A DNA stretch of 64,000 bases, taken from the NCBI RefSeq assembly GCF_037975245.1, contig NC_092561.1:6892501-6956500 (forward strand). The letters are read 5' to 3'. This stretch comes from Apostichopus japonicus (lineage: Eukaryota; Echinodermata; Holothuroidea; Aspidochirotida; Stichopodidae). The notes below the pieces were generated by a model. That model was not told the origin of the DNA, ran no database searches, and saw only the letters and a list, made by a program, of their open reading frames with translations. The translations under genes and the position numbers were made by a program. This document shows, one piece after another, positions 33,899 through 45,658 of this stretch. How positions within the stretch are numbered: the first letter of the stretch is position 1; the number at the start of each line of letters is the position of its first letter.

Positions 33899-35509
33899 TA
33901 GAATCTAACTTGTCGGTCTGATCCTTTGCGAGTGGTACAATTTACAGTGCTGGGATTTGCAAAATTTTAATTTATGGCAAAATGCTACGCAAAACTACAC
34001 AAAAACTGCAAGTTATACGTTCCCCCAGTGTTTTATCCGCAGGACAATAGTTTAGTCAGTATGTCATGGGAAGCAAGCTTCGTTAACCTCAAAAACTGCT
34101 GTTCAGTATGTGAAGACTGAATTATAATTCCTTGGTTTAATTCCTTGCGAAGTTGCAAGAGGCATGTCGTACAGTATTTGAAGTAGTTATGACTTGGAAA
34201 GCATTTGCACACTGTATGGACAGGCTGCCTCTTTATTGTCCATCTATAATAACTAGTTTGGGGAGGTTGTTAACTAAACCTTTGTTTCATGGTGCTTAAG
34301 ACAATCGTATGAGTCCATACCCATCTATTTCCAGATTAGTCCCATAAAGAAAGAAGGGAAGGGGGGGGGGGGGCCTGTGCTTGCCATATTGAAATAAGTC
34401 TTTTAAAATATTGTAAATCAGTTTTAAGAAGAGAAACATTTTTCTCTTTGTTTTTTTGATGAGATGAGATGAAATGTTTAAAAGATTTATGATTATCGTG
34501 AAATCAGTGACTTGTTTTATTTTTAATGTTAGCTGGTGATTATATAGCTACACTAAAGGAAATATATTATGTAAATTACCAATTGACATTTGAACTGTGC
34601 TTTTAAGTTTTTGTTGTCTTTTGTGGATTAAAAAATGAAGAAGAGTTTCTTACGCTCTGAATAATTGAGTCCTCCTACTGTACAGTACGTCGAATGGACA
34701 GGTTCATTGTTGCTACCATTTTGCTTCCCCAACACCTATCCCTAGTCCTTTTCTTCCCTCTTCTCTTCCCTGCCTCCTCCCTTCCACTCATAAGTGAGAA
34801 GAAGGGAAATATTGATACCCCAACTATTTTTTGTAGTCTAGTAATTACAGAATCCTTGATCTCCCATTAGGACTAATTGATGACAGGGCATCAGATCCCC
34901 AAAACTCAGTATCGATGCTAAATACTCATGAAAACTTTGGCTCACACTTTGGGCCTCACGGATGGTAAAAATCAATAACCGAATCTCATCTTCACCAGCA
35001 AGCACCGAAAACTGTAGATGAATTTTCCCACCTGGAGAATCCTGCTTGTTACCTGCTGATTTTTTTTTCAAAACCCACAGTTTGCAGACAGTTAAATAGC
35101 TCAGGTATACTGAAACAGGTTTTAAATAGGGGAAGGGGGTCTGGATTCAAACCAATGTTAAATGGTGCTGACAATTCCTCCTCTGATGCTACTGTACAGC
35201 CTTCATGAAAGTCATGGAAAATCATCAGGTGCCTGGGGAGGGGGGGTGGGTGGGTCAGGGAGGCCTTTACACTTGGTCATTAATGTACTGTACATTCATG
35301 GACTATTTTACAGTAAGCGGTTAAACCTTGTGGCAATGAGGAATAACTTTCTCAAACATATATACCAACAATTACTGTATTTTCAAGTTTGTTGTCAACT
35401 CTGATGGCCCGATGTAAATTTTTCAAAGACAAGTCGTTTGAGTAAATCTATCCCTTGTGACCTTACTAAATGACAGTATTGACAACGGGTGTTTTGTTTC
35501 TTTGTTTAG
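33899..35509. other. 3' UTR of terminal exon 6 and intron
   Basis: AT-rich; G run near 34363-34373. Small ORFs without family features. No mobile element recognised. Confidence 0.45.
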
Positions 35510-36081
35510 GACAATGGGAGCCGATGCTTGCACCAGTCCCGGCCCCTCCCCAACTTCCAGCAATGGCTGATCAGAGCTCAATCCCCAGAGGTGCCTCTCA
35601 AACAAACCCACAAGTGACCCATTATACCCCTCCCCATTCGTTGATAGAATCTGAGGCACCCTCGACCAGGACGTTGAATTATTCTAGTTCCACGTTGCCC
35701 TTGGCTCTAAATGAAGCAACTTCGCAAAAAACTAGCACGAGAAGCCCTCAAAGATCCTCCCTCCGCGGTAGTTCCCGTAAAATAGTTCACAAAGGTGTCC
35801 CGGGTGGTGCAGTCCAGAGCTCAGGTCCTCTGCCCGTGTTCTGTAAGTATTGTGGGAAAATGTTCATGGACCATCACAAGTACAAGGCCCACGAGTCTTA
35901 CCATGCCAGAGCTGGCCGATTTCCGTGTACCTTCTGCGATAAGGCTTTCCATTGTAAGGAGGATGTTGTGCGCCATGAAAGGATACACACCGGGGAGCGT
36001 CCCTTTCAGTGTAAAGTCTGCTCGAAGGCTTTCGCACAGAAAAGAGCTTGCCAGATGCATGAACTGACCCATTTAAAGTAA
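35510..36081 (+). CDS. Alternative terminal exon 7: three C2H2 fingers
   Basis: Acceptor TTTCTTTGTTTAG, then GQWEPMLAPVPAPPQLPAMA in phase; TAA at 36079. A long Pro/Ser/Thr linker precedes FCKYCGKMFMDHHKYKAH, CTFCDKAFHCKEDVVRH and CKVCSKAFAQKRACQMH. Contacts: M or D region D,H,K,A; C,E,D,R; Q,R,A,M. Finger 2 differs from terminal exon 6 mainly by His to Asp at helix position 3, a change expected to alter base preference at the centre of its triplet. Confidence 0.93.
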
Positions 36082-36318
36082 CTGTGTGTGGGGTGTGTAC
36101 AGTAGGTAATTGTAATGTTCATGTAGTTACGATTTCTGTTAAAACTTAAGAAGAATACACTGTAATATATATTGGAGTTGGTTAGCATCATGTTTGATCT
36201 CTAGAGTAAGGCAAATATGTCACCAAAACAGAACTAGTATTGTTCGATACAGGTGACAAACGCCTTCAGTGGAATAACGACCTTCCTCACCGGTTTCGAA
36301 CCTCTTGACATACAATCA

Positions 36319-36389
36319 GCGTCCATAGCCTAGTGGTTAGGGTGTCCGCATGTAAAGCGGGAGGCCGGCATTTGAATCCCTGTGGAGGC
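36319..36389 (+). repeat. tRNA-like sequence (Tyr GTA-like), pseudo-tRNA or SINE head
   Basis: GCGTCCA at the start pairs 6 of 7 with TGGAGGC at the end. TAGCCTAGTGGTTAGGGTG resembles an A box. CCGC/GCGG closes a 7-nt loop ATGTAAA, with GTA at the anticodon position. The T stem pairs only partly and TTTGAATCCC is a worn B box, so a working tRNA gene is unlikely. Confidence 0.5.
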
Positions 36390-36436
36390 TGGAAGTTTTC
36401 TCAGTTCTGGATTTTCCTTCTCATTACATTTTCAAT

Positions 36437-36650
36437 TATATATGGGTTATTCCATAAATGCAGGGGGCCAATGGTAAAATTCCATTATTTTCTTATTTAC
36501 AGGAATGATATACTTTTATGGGCATTTGTGGTGCTACTACAGTATGATCAACATGTAAATTTCTATGTAAAAGGTGATTCATAGAGTTTGTGGCTAATAT
36601 GTGCTTAATCACAACATTAGCCCCCTTATTTATGGAATGGTCCATATATA
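36437..36650. mobile_element. MITE of about 214 bp with long inverted ends
   Basis: The left end TATATATGGGTTATTCCATA and AATGCAGGGGGC is matched by the reverse complement of the right end (TATATATGGACCATTCCATA, AATAAGGGGGC), giving about 30 bp with few mismatches. Alternating TA at both edges hides the target duplication. GGGTCATTCCATA at 7928 may be an end of a relative. Confidence 0.75.
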
Positions 36651-36914
36651 CAAAGAAAATGGTGTATCAACATAATAGCAAATATACTGTTAATGAATCT
36701 ACCAAAGAACTAGAGAAGAAAAGTGTTACCCATACATGTATGTTGATAGTTGCTGTATTCATTACATTTTTCTCTGCAATAATAATTGCTATTGATAAAT
36801 GCCATTTTATGAAGCTTCTGTAAAGTGTTTGTTTAGAATTAGGTCATGAAATCATACTTGATCATGCCAGTGCTACAGAGGAACAATGAGATGCAACTTC
36901 ACAAGCTTTCTCTG

Positions 36915-37525
36915 TCCTCAAACAAACCAACTCATATTGTCCCCCCTCCCTCCTTCCCTCCCTCCAAGGCAGACCACTAGTACATCCTCATTGTCTGTCC
37001 TTCAACAAAACCAACTCATATTGTCCCCCTCACTCCCACCCTCACTCCCTCCCTACCAGGGCAGACCCTTGTACATCCTCATTGGCTTTCCACCAACAAA
37101 ACCAACTCATATTGTCCCCCTCATGCCCACCCTCACTCCCTGCCTCCCAAGGCAGACCCTTATACATCCTCATTGTCTTTCCACCAACAAAACCAACTCA
37201 TATTGTCCCCCTCACTCCCACCCTCATTCCCTCCCAGGGCCGACCCTTGTGTACATCCTTATTGGCTTTCCACCAACAAAACCAGCTCATGTTGTCCCCC
37301 TCACTCCCACCCTCACTCCCTCCCAGGGCAGACCCTTATACATCCTCATTGTGTTTCCACCAACAAAACCAACTCATGTTGTCCCCCCTCACTCCCACCC
37401 TCATTCTCTCCCTCCCAGGGCAGACCACTAGTACATCCTCATTGTCTGTCCCTCAACAAATCCAACTCATGTTGTGCCCCTCACTCCCACCCTCATTCCC
37501 TTCCTGCAAGGCAGACCCCTCACTC
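36915..37525. repeat. Minisatellite, about 7 copies of an 80-94 bp unit
   Basis: Units share AACAAAACCAACTCATATTG, TCCCCCTCACTCCCACCCTC, CAGGGCAGACCCTT and ACATCCTCATTG. Open frames across it (Pro/Ser/Thr-rich) exist in several frames and are repeat products. Confidence 0.9.
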
Positions 37526-38201
37526 AATGATAGAAAATGTAATCTCTCATGTAGCAGGGAATAATAAACAGGAGTTTTCAAAGTTTGTGTAAATACAGTT
37601 TTGAAGTCTCTGGTCTCAGAAGTAAACTAAACTTCATATGCTGTGGCTTGTTTAAGAAACTAAGCCTAAAACGCCATGTTTGGTCAATTAGGACCAAACC
37701 AAATGTCAGTTAAAACCTGGCGTACTCAAAAAAAAATCTCATTCCTGTCGTAAAAGTCACACATCATGACTTTCATGATAGTGGCACCCCCTCCGTTAAC
37801 TTCACGTAGTTCTCTTTAAACCATTAATGTTTACTGTGTTCTACTTAGATACACTTGTATAGCATATTTGACAATTTTTGTGTAGTTTCTTTGCAGTGAG
37901 ATACCAAATTGATTATTCCCCTGGGTATAGTTGTTCATTTTAGACAAACAACATACGGTACAACAAAAGAGGAGTGACAATCACAATATTGTACCAACAA
38001 ACTTACCGTACTTTGTGCATGCTTTGTGCATGCTTGTTTTCCTCCTCGGATGTATACTGAGGGGTGGTGGAGGTGGGGGGGGGTTGGGAAGGGTGTGTGT
38101 ACAACGGGACACAATACTTGAAAATATTTTTTGCAAATAAAAATATTCCTTGATTCTATCCCAGAGACTGACTGAGAACTGTATTCTGTTTCTTTGTGTA
38201 G

Positions 38202-38692
38202 AGCGTTGGCAGCGTACATCAGTTCCCAAGCCACAGTCATCTTCGACCAACAGACGCCCCGTCATTTACCTGCTACAGCCAAAAGTTGGTCTGGATAGGA
38301 AATTACCTCAGAATCACCTTGTCCCCAGCGCACAGCAAAGCCTCAAATCCTCCCACACATCACCAAGCAAAGATAGGAGAACGCAAAATACGCAGCACTT
38401 GACCGGTCCGCAGGGAGCGGGAGCGTCCGATGCCGAATTCAAGCCGACATTTTGCAAGTTTTGTGGCAAAAAGTTTACAAATCCTGTGAAGTACAAATCC
38501 CACGAGGCCTACCATCGTTGGGCCGGCCGATTTCCCTGTAGCCTCTGCGATAAAGCGTTCCATTGCAGGGAAAATTTAGTGCGGCACGAGAGAATCCACA
38601 CCGGGGAGCGTCCTTTTGCCTGCACGATCTGCGGGAAAACTTTTACCCAGAAAAAAGCTTGTCAGTCTCATGAGAGCATACACTTTAAGTAG
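38202..38692 (+). CDS. Alternative terminal exon 8: three C2H2 fingers
   Basis: Acceptor TTTCTTTGTGTAG, then ERWQRTSVPKPQSSSTNRRP in phase; TAG at 38690. Here the usual GPW start is ERW. Fingers: FCKFCGKKFTNPVKYKSH with EAYH, linker RWAGRFP, CSLCDKAFHCRENLVRH, HTGERPF, CTICGKTFTQKKACQSH. Contacts N,V,K,S; C,E,N,R; Q,K,A,S. Asn at position 3 of finger 2 contrasts with His in exon 6 and Asp in exon 7. Confidence 0.93.
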
Positions 38693-41193
38693 CATCCTAA
38701 TGGTACAGCAATCAGAGACATTGACCAGACGCATATCCAGCCTCCATGGTATAAGGCGGAAACGCTAAATTTTATCCTCGTTTTAAGAGTCAGAGATTTT
38801 AATTGTAATTGATGCCTAACATTGATTTGTACAACTGTTCATGCCACAGTAGGCTATACTCGATATTACAAATTCAAGTTGTAGATGGTTCCACCAAAAT
38901 TTGTCTGATACCCTTGTTGGGGAGGAGCTTAATGGAAGGGGAGACTCCTCCATTTTGAGAAAGGTTTTGGTGGGGGGGGGGGGGCTCAAATGCAAAATGG
39001 TGTTATCCTTTCCATCATTTTATGTACATTTGCCAGTGTATACAAATTTGCAGGCGTGTGCAATTTTTTTTTTTTTTGGGCAGTTTCATTCCTGAAAATT
39101 TCTGGAGCACCTTGCGCTCCACTGCCCACCCCCCCCCCCCTCGCCCACCCCCTCTCCCTCTGGCCATGGCACTGGCAAGGACATTAAGAAAACTTACAAA
39201 TTTGTGTGTTTTGTTGTAAATCACAGAACATTGTCTAAGACACTTGTAGTTATTTTCACCAAATCATACAGTATGTAAATGATAATCAGGGGAGCGAGTG
39301 GACAATGATTTGTTTCGATTCCAGATATTCTGTCACCCAATTTTTTGTATCACCATTCATCACTTATATATAAAAAACAAAAAACTGCAAGTTCGGTAAA
39401 GATTCAGAAAGTACTTCCTTATAAAATTTGTTATCATTTGAAAATCAAACCCTGTTGGTTGTTTACCTGTGTTTGCAATGTAATGTGTACTGCAGTATGG
39501 GGAGCATCTATTAACATTGGTTTCATTTGAGAGGAGGAGGGGGGTTGGTGGAGGGGTTGGGAAGCATGATGGTACTGAAATTGTCACCTGTGGTGGTGCC
39601 ATTTGGCCCTTCACACACAGCAATGGGATCTCTGCAGTACTGTATATTGTTGGTTTTATCATTGCGCAGCATCACAAGACATTTTCATGGACAGCAGAGC
39701 AACTAATTAACCGTAGTAATTAACCGTAGTGAGAGACGACTAAGACGACTCGTAATCAAGTTCAGTAGCGATAAACTCAATGGTAACAGTCACTTTTATG
39801 ACCAGACCATTTATTATGATTGGATATATTTAAATCTAGCTAAGTGATCTATGTGGTTGAAACCATATTTGGATGCTCATAAAAACTTTAGGAAATTACA
39901 AATTATTTTACTATAAAACTTAAACATGCATCATAATTGGATACCCATTAAATCTTGCTCTATTGATCTAAAGATATGGTTGCCACTAAATTGGTTTCCT
40001 CCCAAAACGTTTTAGAAAGTTAAAACGTGTTTTGCTTATCACTCCAACAAAATGTTGCACAAATTCAATGTACAGTAATTGGTTTTACTGTTTCGTTTCC
40101 CTAACTTTACATTAATCATTAATCCCAAGTTTCATAAATTCTGGTGTTTATTTTGATCGAGAGTAAGTCAAAACAGAATGAATGGAAAGTAAATTTTTAC
40201 TAATTAAGGCGCCTTTAATGATGGAGTATGGTAGCCTTCAATCACCAGATTGTGACCAATTCACCACAAAGTGGCAGTTTTATTGCACATCCGACATTCC
40301 AGCAATCACGTTTTAACTTGATTGCACTCAGCAGTAAAGCTACACGTTAATCTTAGAGGCAAAGTCTGGCATAGATGTATAAACCAGGGGTGGGCAACAT
40401 TTTTGAATGAATAACCAACGACCTGCTGTTGATTTCAAATATTTGATTCCGAGGACTTTCAAGCAGTTGGTGTGCATACTTAATCCGTATTCACAAAAAC
40501 ATACTGTCAATACAGTACAGTTGATCATTAATGGGGATAATAGGCCTACTGTACCTGACATCATCATAAGTGCCGATAAATTCTGAGCAGGTAGCTCGTT
40601 TTTTGTGATGATGTCAAATAGATTGATTTTTTTCTTTTTCTTGAGACATCTCTTGGGCCGCAAAAAGATCACTGGCGGGCCACATGTGGCCCGCGGGCCG
40701 TATGTTGCCCACCCCTGGTTTAAACTCTAAACTCTTGCATATTCTTGGATTCTTCCTGGATTTTGATTTTCCTTCATGTACAAGACCGAAGACTTGATCA
40801 AGTCTAAACAGTGACATCATTGAGCTGCTGCTGTAAATTTGCATATTCAGTTTGCCGGTGTTGTCAGCTATGTGGGCAGTACTGCTTGTACTCTGGGAGT
40901 ACTAACCGCAAAAGTCTACAAAAGAATAATTTAAAAGGTTTTACTTCATAGTGGCAGTTATGACAATAAAGTTGTTCATCCGACCAAACTGATATCCATC
41001 CCTCTTTTCTTCGACGTATCTTCCACATTAAACAAGACTTGTTTTGCCTTTTGAGGGGTTGGGGGGTGGGTTATTCAGCTAGTAAGCAACTCTATCCGTA
41101 AGGACGTTGGCTGGATTCTATATAATATCTGCATTAACGTCTCCTTCGGTGAGCACCTCTTCTGACAAATGCACATTTTGTTTCTTTGTTTAG
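38693..41193. other. Intron between terminal exons 8 and 9
   Basis: Contains G and C runs (38971-38982, 39130-39139) and a hAT-type MITE (40385-40717). No exon seen. Confidence 0.5.
40385..40717. mobile_element. hAT-type MITE, 333 bp
   Basis: Inverted ends CAGGGGTGGGCAACA and TGTTGCCCACCCCTG are perfect over 15 bp apart from one position near the inner edge. Flanks GTATAAAC (40377-40384) and GTTTAAAC (40718-40725) make an 8-bp target duplication with one change. The GGGCCACATGTGGCCCGCGG segment inside the right end is typical of hAT family ends. No coding capacity. Confidence 0.85.
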
Positions 41194-41672
41194 GACCGTG
41201 GGAACTGTTTCCTTCTCCGCAACACCCGCCTCTACTTATGCAGCCGTCTTCTGCCACGCCCGTCCGAGCGGACCCACTAAACAGTCCCAAAAGAGGAGGC
41301 GGCTCTCGTACACGAGGCAGTGCACGGGGCCGCAAAAGAGGGTCCCCTCTCCCAAGTACCCCTCCGAAAGCCGGCCGCAATGCTGGAGGAGGAGGAGGGC
41401 CCCGTGATACCAATACCCAGACTATCTTTTGCAAGTTTTGCGGGAAAGAGTTCACAGACGACATAAAATACAAGGCCCACGAGGCCTACCACCGCCGTGT
41501 GGGCCGCTACCCATGCGGGTCGTGCGACAAGGCCTTCCACTCCAAAGAGAATCTGGCCCGGCATGAACGAATACACACGGGCGAGAGGCCTTTCAAATGT
41601 CGGATCTGCGGGAAATCATTCGCCCAAAAGAGCAGTTGTCAGTCGCACACCGAGACGCATTACAAATTTTAA
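41194..41672 (+). CDS. Alternative terminal exon 9: three C2H2 fingers, Gly/Arg-rich linker
   Basis: Acceptor TTTCTTTGTTTAG, then GPWELFPSPQHPPLLMQPSS in phase; TAA at 41670. Unusual linker KRGGGSRTRGSARGRKRGSP, then GGGGG: AT-hook-like and probably nuclear-targeting. Fingers: FCKFCGKEFTDDIKYKAH, CGSCDKAFHSKENLARH, CRICGKSFAQKSSCQSH. Contacts D,I,K,A; S,E,N,R; Q,S,S,S. The exon is richer in G+C than its neighbours. A dense CGN/CCN codon bias accompanies the basic linker. Confidence 0.92.
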
Positions 41673-42794
41673 GGTTAATGTACAGTATACTGTACATGTA
41701 CACAGAAGTGCCTTATGATGATACATTGTTTTGTCACAATTTTAATCCCTCAGCCCGAAACCTATACATATATTGATTATTGAAAGGTCGTCGATCTATC
41801 GTATAAATATGAACCTCTGGAGAGAGGGAGAGAGTAATGGCAGAGAGTAATGGCAGAAGTTTTGCGTGATTTTGATGGGCCCAGGTACTGTAGAGAAAGA
41901 GAATAATTGTATGAGCATACCATGAATCAAAGATGTACTTTTTCTAACATTGTGGTCAGGATTTTGTAAGTGATTCTTAGCCAATACTGAAAGTTTTGTA
42001 GTTGAAAGTAAATTTGATTGGAATACCCTAATAACGACTGCTTGTTTTCAGTCAGATTCATCTCAGATGAGTCTTAAAGTTGAGGCATTTCCAGACAGAT
42101 ACTGTACTTAATCCCCTTTTATATACTTATTAATTGATGACAAATGGCTTTTTTTCTTCAACAAAAAAAAAAAAGTTTTTCCTGTAGTATATATGGATCA
42201 TGAAATTCCTTTAAAAAAAAAACTTTTAACGAGAAAGGCATGACTCAGAGGTAAAAACCCTGTTTTTTTCCTTACAGTAGGTTGTCATGATAACAAAACC
42301 ATAAAATTAAATGTGAGACGTTTTCTACTTTCTTATATTCGGTAAAAGAAAGAAGAAAACTCAGGGAAATAGAAAGGGGATTGGAAGGAGTAAATTCCAA
42401 CTATAACATTTCATCCTTGAGGTATGGATGGGAAAAGTTTCATTAATTTTTATCCCAGTTGTTCTCAAAGTACCTAATTATCTTTTCCCAGCAACCCCCC
42501 TTCCCTTCCTTGCCCCACACAACACAGTCCCCGGGTCCATTTCAAGATTAATCAAAGCTTACACTAGTGTACAAATACTGCAGAATGTATTACTCTTTAA
42601 AACCTTACAGCATCTTCAAAATGGTGGGAATTCTCATCTACAGGACTTTTTTTATCTTGAAACGGAAAAAGAATTAATCCATGCAGAGTTGTCCTTCTTC
42701 AACAATATCCTCTTACTATTTTTAGACAAATTTTGCAAAAACAAACTTCCGATACGTTACATGCTGACAGAAGTTATTTTGTTTTCTCACCTAG
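41673..42794. other. 3' UTR of terminal exon 9 and intron
   Basis: AT-rich, no mobile element recognised. The frame of terminal exon 10 stays open through the intron from an ATG at 42428, without domain features; I read this as chance. Confidence 0.45.
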
Positions 42795-43384
42795 GATCGG
42801 AGGCGCAATTTACCCTTGATCGTCAACCAGGTGTTGGAAGAATTGTACCTCAGAATACCCCTCACACATTCCTTGACCCCTCAGTTCCTGCTATGGATAG
42901 TGAATTTGGAGAAATTGGACATGTAGACTACCCAGAAATTTCAGTTCTGAACAGAACTGAAGTTAAAGCTCCTCCTTACATAGGCTTGAATTCGCCAGTT
43001 AGCAGTGGTAGTAGTAGAAGTAAAACATACCCTGTTGAAACCCCCAGTGGTAGAAAACTTTCTCTGTCTTTGAGTTCATCCCATGAGATGAACCTCAAAA
43101 CATCACACGGCAGCATCCCACTTCACATATTTTGCCAGTCTTGCGGAAAACACTTCACAGAGCTCACAAAGTACAGGGCGCACGAAGCCTATCACGCGAG
43201 GGCAGGGAGATACCCCTGCAGCTATTGCAGCAAAGCGTTTCATTGCAAAGAGCATGTGGCCAGGCATGAGAGAATTCACACGGGGGAAAGGCCCTTTAAG
43301 TGCCAGTACTGCGAAAAGTCTTACACCCGTAAGAACATCTGTCGCATGCACGAAGACACTCATTTCAAAAACTTAGCATCATAA
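42795..43384 (+). CDS. Alternative terminal exon 10: three C2H2 fingers
   Basis: Acceptor TTTTCTCACCTAG, then GSEAQFTLDRQPGVGRIVPQ in phase; TAA at 43382. The acceptor departs most from the TTTGTTTAG pattern within this subfamily. Ser-rich linker with SSGSSRSKTYPVETPSGRK. Fingers: FCQSCGKHFTELTKYRAH with EAYH, linker ARAGRYP, CSYCSKAFHCKEHVARH, HTGERPF, CQYCEKSYTRKNICRMH. Contacts E,T,K,A; C,E,H,R; R,N,I,M. Finger 3 uses Tyr for Phe. Confidence 0.92.
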
Positions 43385-44113
43385 GAAGTCAACGAAGCTG
43401 TCTGCATTTGGTGGCCTGTTTCTATCAACCAAAAAAAAACTTGTGGAAATATTGCTAAAAATGTTAAAGTTACAGTGTGATTAGTCTAGGCCAAACATCA
43501 ATGCATTAAGCTGCTTTTTAATGTTGTGTTCAGCTTTATGTGCTTCACTCGGCTGAACAGTACATGACTTTAATTTATCCTTTGTCTCATGTAGAACAAC
43601 AACTGTTTTCTCTCTACAGAACAAATGCTCTCTTAGATGTAATGCCTCCACCCAGCCTGTACCCCCCACCCACCTCCCCACTCCAGTTGGCCCCCCCTTC
43701 ATTACAATCTAGAAGCAATTTATTGTGAATAACAGTTAAAACGTGTCTTGGTTACTTTGCTAAATTGATAGTGCAAAGCTGTCATAGAATTTTATTACAT
43801 GGAAACAGCTCAATAACTTTATCTGCTGTGCAGCTGTTGGAATTACGGTCTCATAACAAATGACTTTTGCATCCCCTCTACTCTGATGTCCCCCCATCTC
43901 CTCCTCAGCCTGCCCTCCCCTGTGTTCTTAAAACCCTTTACTGTTAAATTTTTCTGTGGTGACTGAGAAATGAGAGAAAGTTGGAATTAACTTTTTTCAT
44001 GAAATAATGAGATTCATTCCTTCTGTGAGCTACACAATGGATATAGAAAGATTGGATAGAACAATGGAACTTGTAACATCTGTTAAACGATTGTTATTTT
44101 CTTCTTTGTTTAG
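43385..44113. other. 3' UTR of terminal exon 10 and intron
   Basis: A CTCTCTACAG near 43609-43618 could act as an acceptor, but the following open frame has no finger motif. Pyrimidine-rich stretches; no mobile element recognised. Confidence 0.45.
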
Positions 44114-44646
44114 GGCCCTGGGAACAGCCTCCATCAATCGCTCAGATGACCTCTTTTCCTAAAACCACCACGTTTGCACAAAAAAGGTGCAACTCGGGCC
44201 AACAATCCAACTCCCCCAGATCACATATAGCTCCCCCTAAGAGTAACTGCAGTAGTTTTAATCGTCTCTCCTATACCTCAGCTGCTAGCGTCCTTCAAAA
44301 TATGCGCATGGACCGAGTTGGAATGGTCGCCGGCCGAATGTCCCAGTCCTCGGGTAATAGCCCGTCCGGCGTAGACGCTGCGTCAATGAGTTGCCCGACT
44401 TGCGGGAAAACCTTCACGACCCTCTCGAAATACCGCGCACATAAAACTTACCACAAAAAAGCCTGTAGTTTAGCTTGCAGTTACTGTGACAAACAATTCC
44501 GTTTGAAAGGAGATTTAATCAGGCACGAACGGGTTCACACAGGAGAACGTCCTTACAAGTGTCGGTACTGCGACAAACGGTACAAACGAACTAGCACTCG
44601 CCGCATTCACGAGACCAGCCATATGAAACACCTTCCACCCCTATGA
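44114..44646 (+). CDS. Alternative terminal exon 11: three C2H2 fingers, divergent
   Basis: Acceptor TTCTTTGTTTAG, then GPWEQPPSIAQMTSFPKTTT in phase; TGA at 44644. Fingers: SCPTCGKTFTTLSKYRAHKT with YH, linker KKACSLA, CSYCDKQFRLKGDLIRHERV, HTGERPY, CRYCDKRYKRTSTRRIHETS. Contacts T,S,K,A; L,G,D,R; R,S,T,I. The first linker is altered and finger 2 lacks the FHCKE start shared by its neighbours, so this member is the most diverged of exons 6-12. Confidence 0.92.
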
Positions 44647-45047
44647 TAAAAAATACCCCCCCCCCCCCAAAAAAAGGTTATTATTTTTGTACCCCTAATT
44701 CCCCAATAGTCTCAAGAAATTGAAGCACTTGGAGGTTGTCAACAATGAGTATAAGGGGGCTAGAAATGGACAATTTTCAGAGCCAGAGATAATTGATATC
44801 CGCAAAACCAATAACAGATAATGTTTATCAATGGGTCGACCTCGATCATTCCGTTAACCTTCTGAACAACGACTCTATGAAATTTGTGGTAATTGTTAAG
44901 TACTGCTCTGACTTGGTAATATTATTTGATAATTTATATTTACCCCAGACAGAAATTTTTTTCTGAGGCAATTAGTCTCAGATTCTGCTGTCCTGGTGGA
45001 AATAAATTCCATCTTTGACAAAAAGTTATTTTGTTTCTTTGTCTTAG
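44647..45047. other. 3' UTR of terminal exon 11 and short intron
   Basis: C run at 44656-44668. Nothing else seen in about 400 bp. Confidence 0.4.
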
Positions 45048-45658
45048 GACCCTGGGGGCAATTATCTCCACTGCAACAACCACCAGTTGCCGAGCTAACC
45101 TCGTCAGTTCTCAGGAGGGACCCTCAAAAGCGTCCCCGATGTTTCCCAATTGAGCCCAGTGCATCTGGAGCCCACATTCCTCCCCATGGTCTTGATTCCA
45201 GCACAATGGGCCGCGTCCCTACCACATCACAGACGAGACGCATTCAAAATTACCCGGGTGGTCTAACAAATATTGCTTCTAGTGCAACTAGGAAGGTCCC
45301 CTTGGCTGACCCCAGTAACTTCTCCCACCAACAGATCCCTGGGAACCCTGTTACACCCTCCTCCTCCTCATCCAGCTCCTCCTCCTCCCCAGGAAATATT
45401 TCTAGAAAACAAGTGTTCTGCAAGTTCTGCGGTAAAAAGTTTATAGATCTGACCAAATATAGAGCCCACGAATCGTACCACAGCAGGGAGGGTCGGTTTC
45501 CTTGCAGTTTCTGCGACAAAGCTTTTCACTGTAAAGAAAACGTCGTAAGACACGAGAGAACTCATACAGGTGAGAGGCCTTTCAAATGTCAGTTTTGCCC
45601 CTCAGAGTTTTCTAGGAAAAAAACATGTCAGATTCATGAAGCCACTCATTTCAAGTGA
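45048..45658 (+). CDS. Alternative terminal exon 12: three C2H2 fingers, polyserine linker
   Basis: Acceptor TTTCTTTGTCTTAG, then GPWGQLSPLQQPPVAELTSS in phase; TGA at 45656. The longest terminal exon. Its linker includes a run of about ten Ser before SPGNISRKQ. Fingers: FCKFCGKKFIDLTKYRAH with ESYH, linker SREGRFP, CSFCDKAFHCKENVVRH, HTGERPF, CQFCPSEFSRKKTCQIH. Contacts D,T,K,A; C,E,N,R; R,K,T,I. The AGG/TCC codons of the Ser run form a simple repeat at DNA level. Confidence 0.93.

Larger units (their letters stand above)
36082..38201. other. Intron between terminal exons 7 and 8
   Basis: Holds a tRNA-like sequence (36319-36389), a MITE (36437-36650) and a minisatellite (36915-37525), described separately. 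The rest is AT-rich, with a G run at 38075-38084. Confidence 0.5.

Noticed and set aside
36886-37592. Three overlapping Pro/Ser-rich frames of 139-181 codons
   Set aside because: They cover a minisatellite and are open in all three plus frames; no domain, no splice context.
42428-42794. Upstream extension of terminal exon 10 (123 codons) starting at an ATG
   Set aside because: The extension is low in family features and passes through the acceptor CACCTAG; relatives all start at the acceptor, so it is read as an open intron.
43600-43728. Possible extra tail exon after CTCTCTACAG at about 43609-43618
   Set aside because: The following frame is Pro-rich, has no Cys/His finger pattern and does not match the GPWE-type start.
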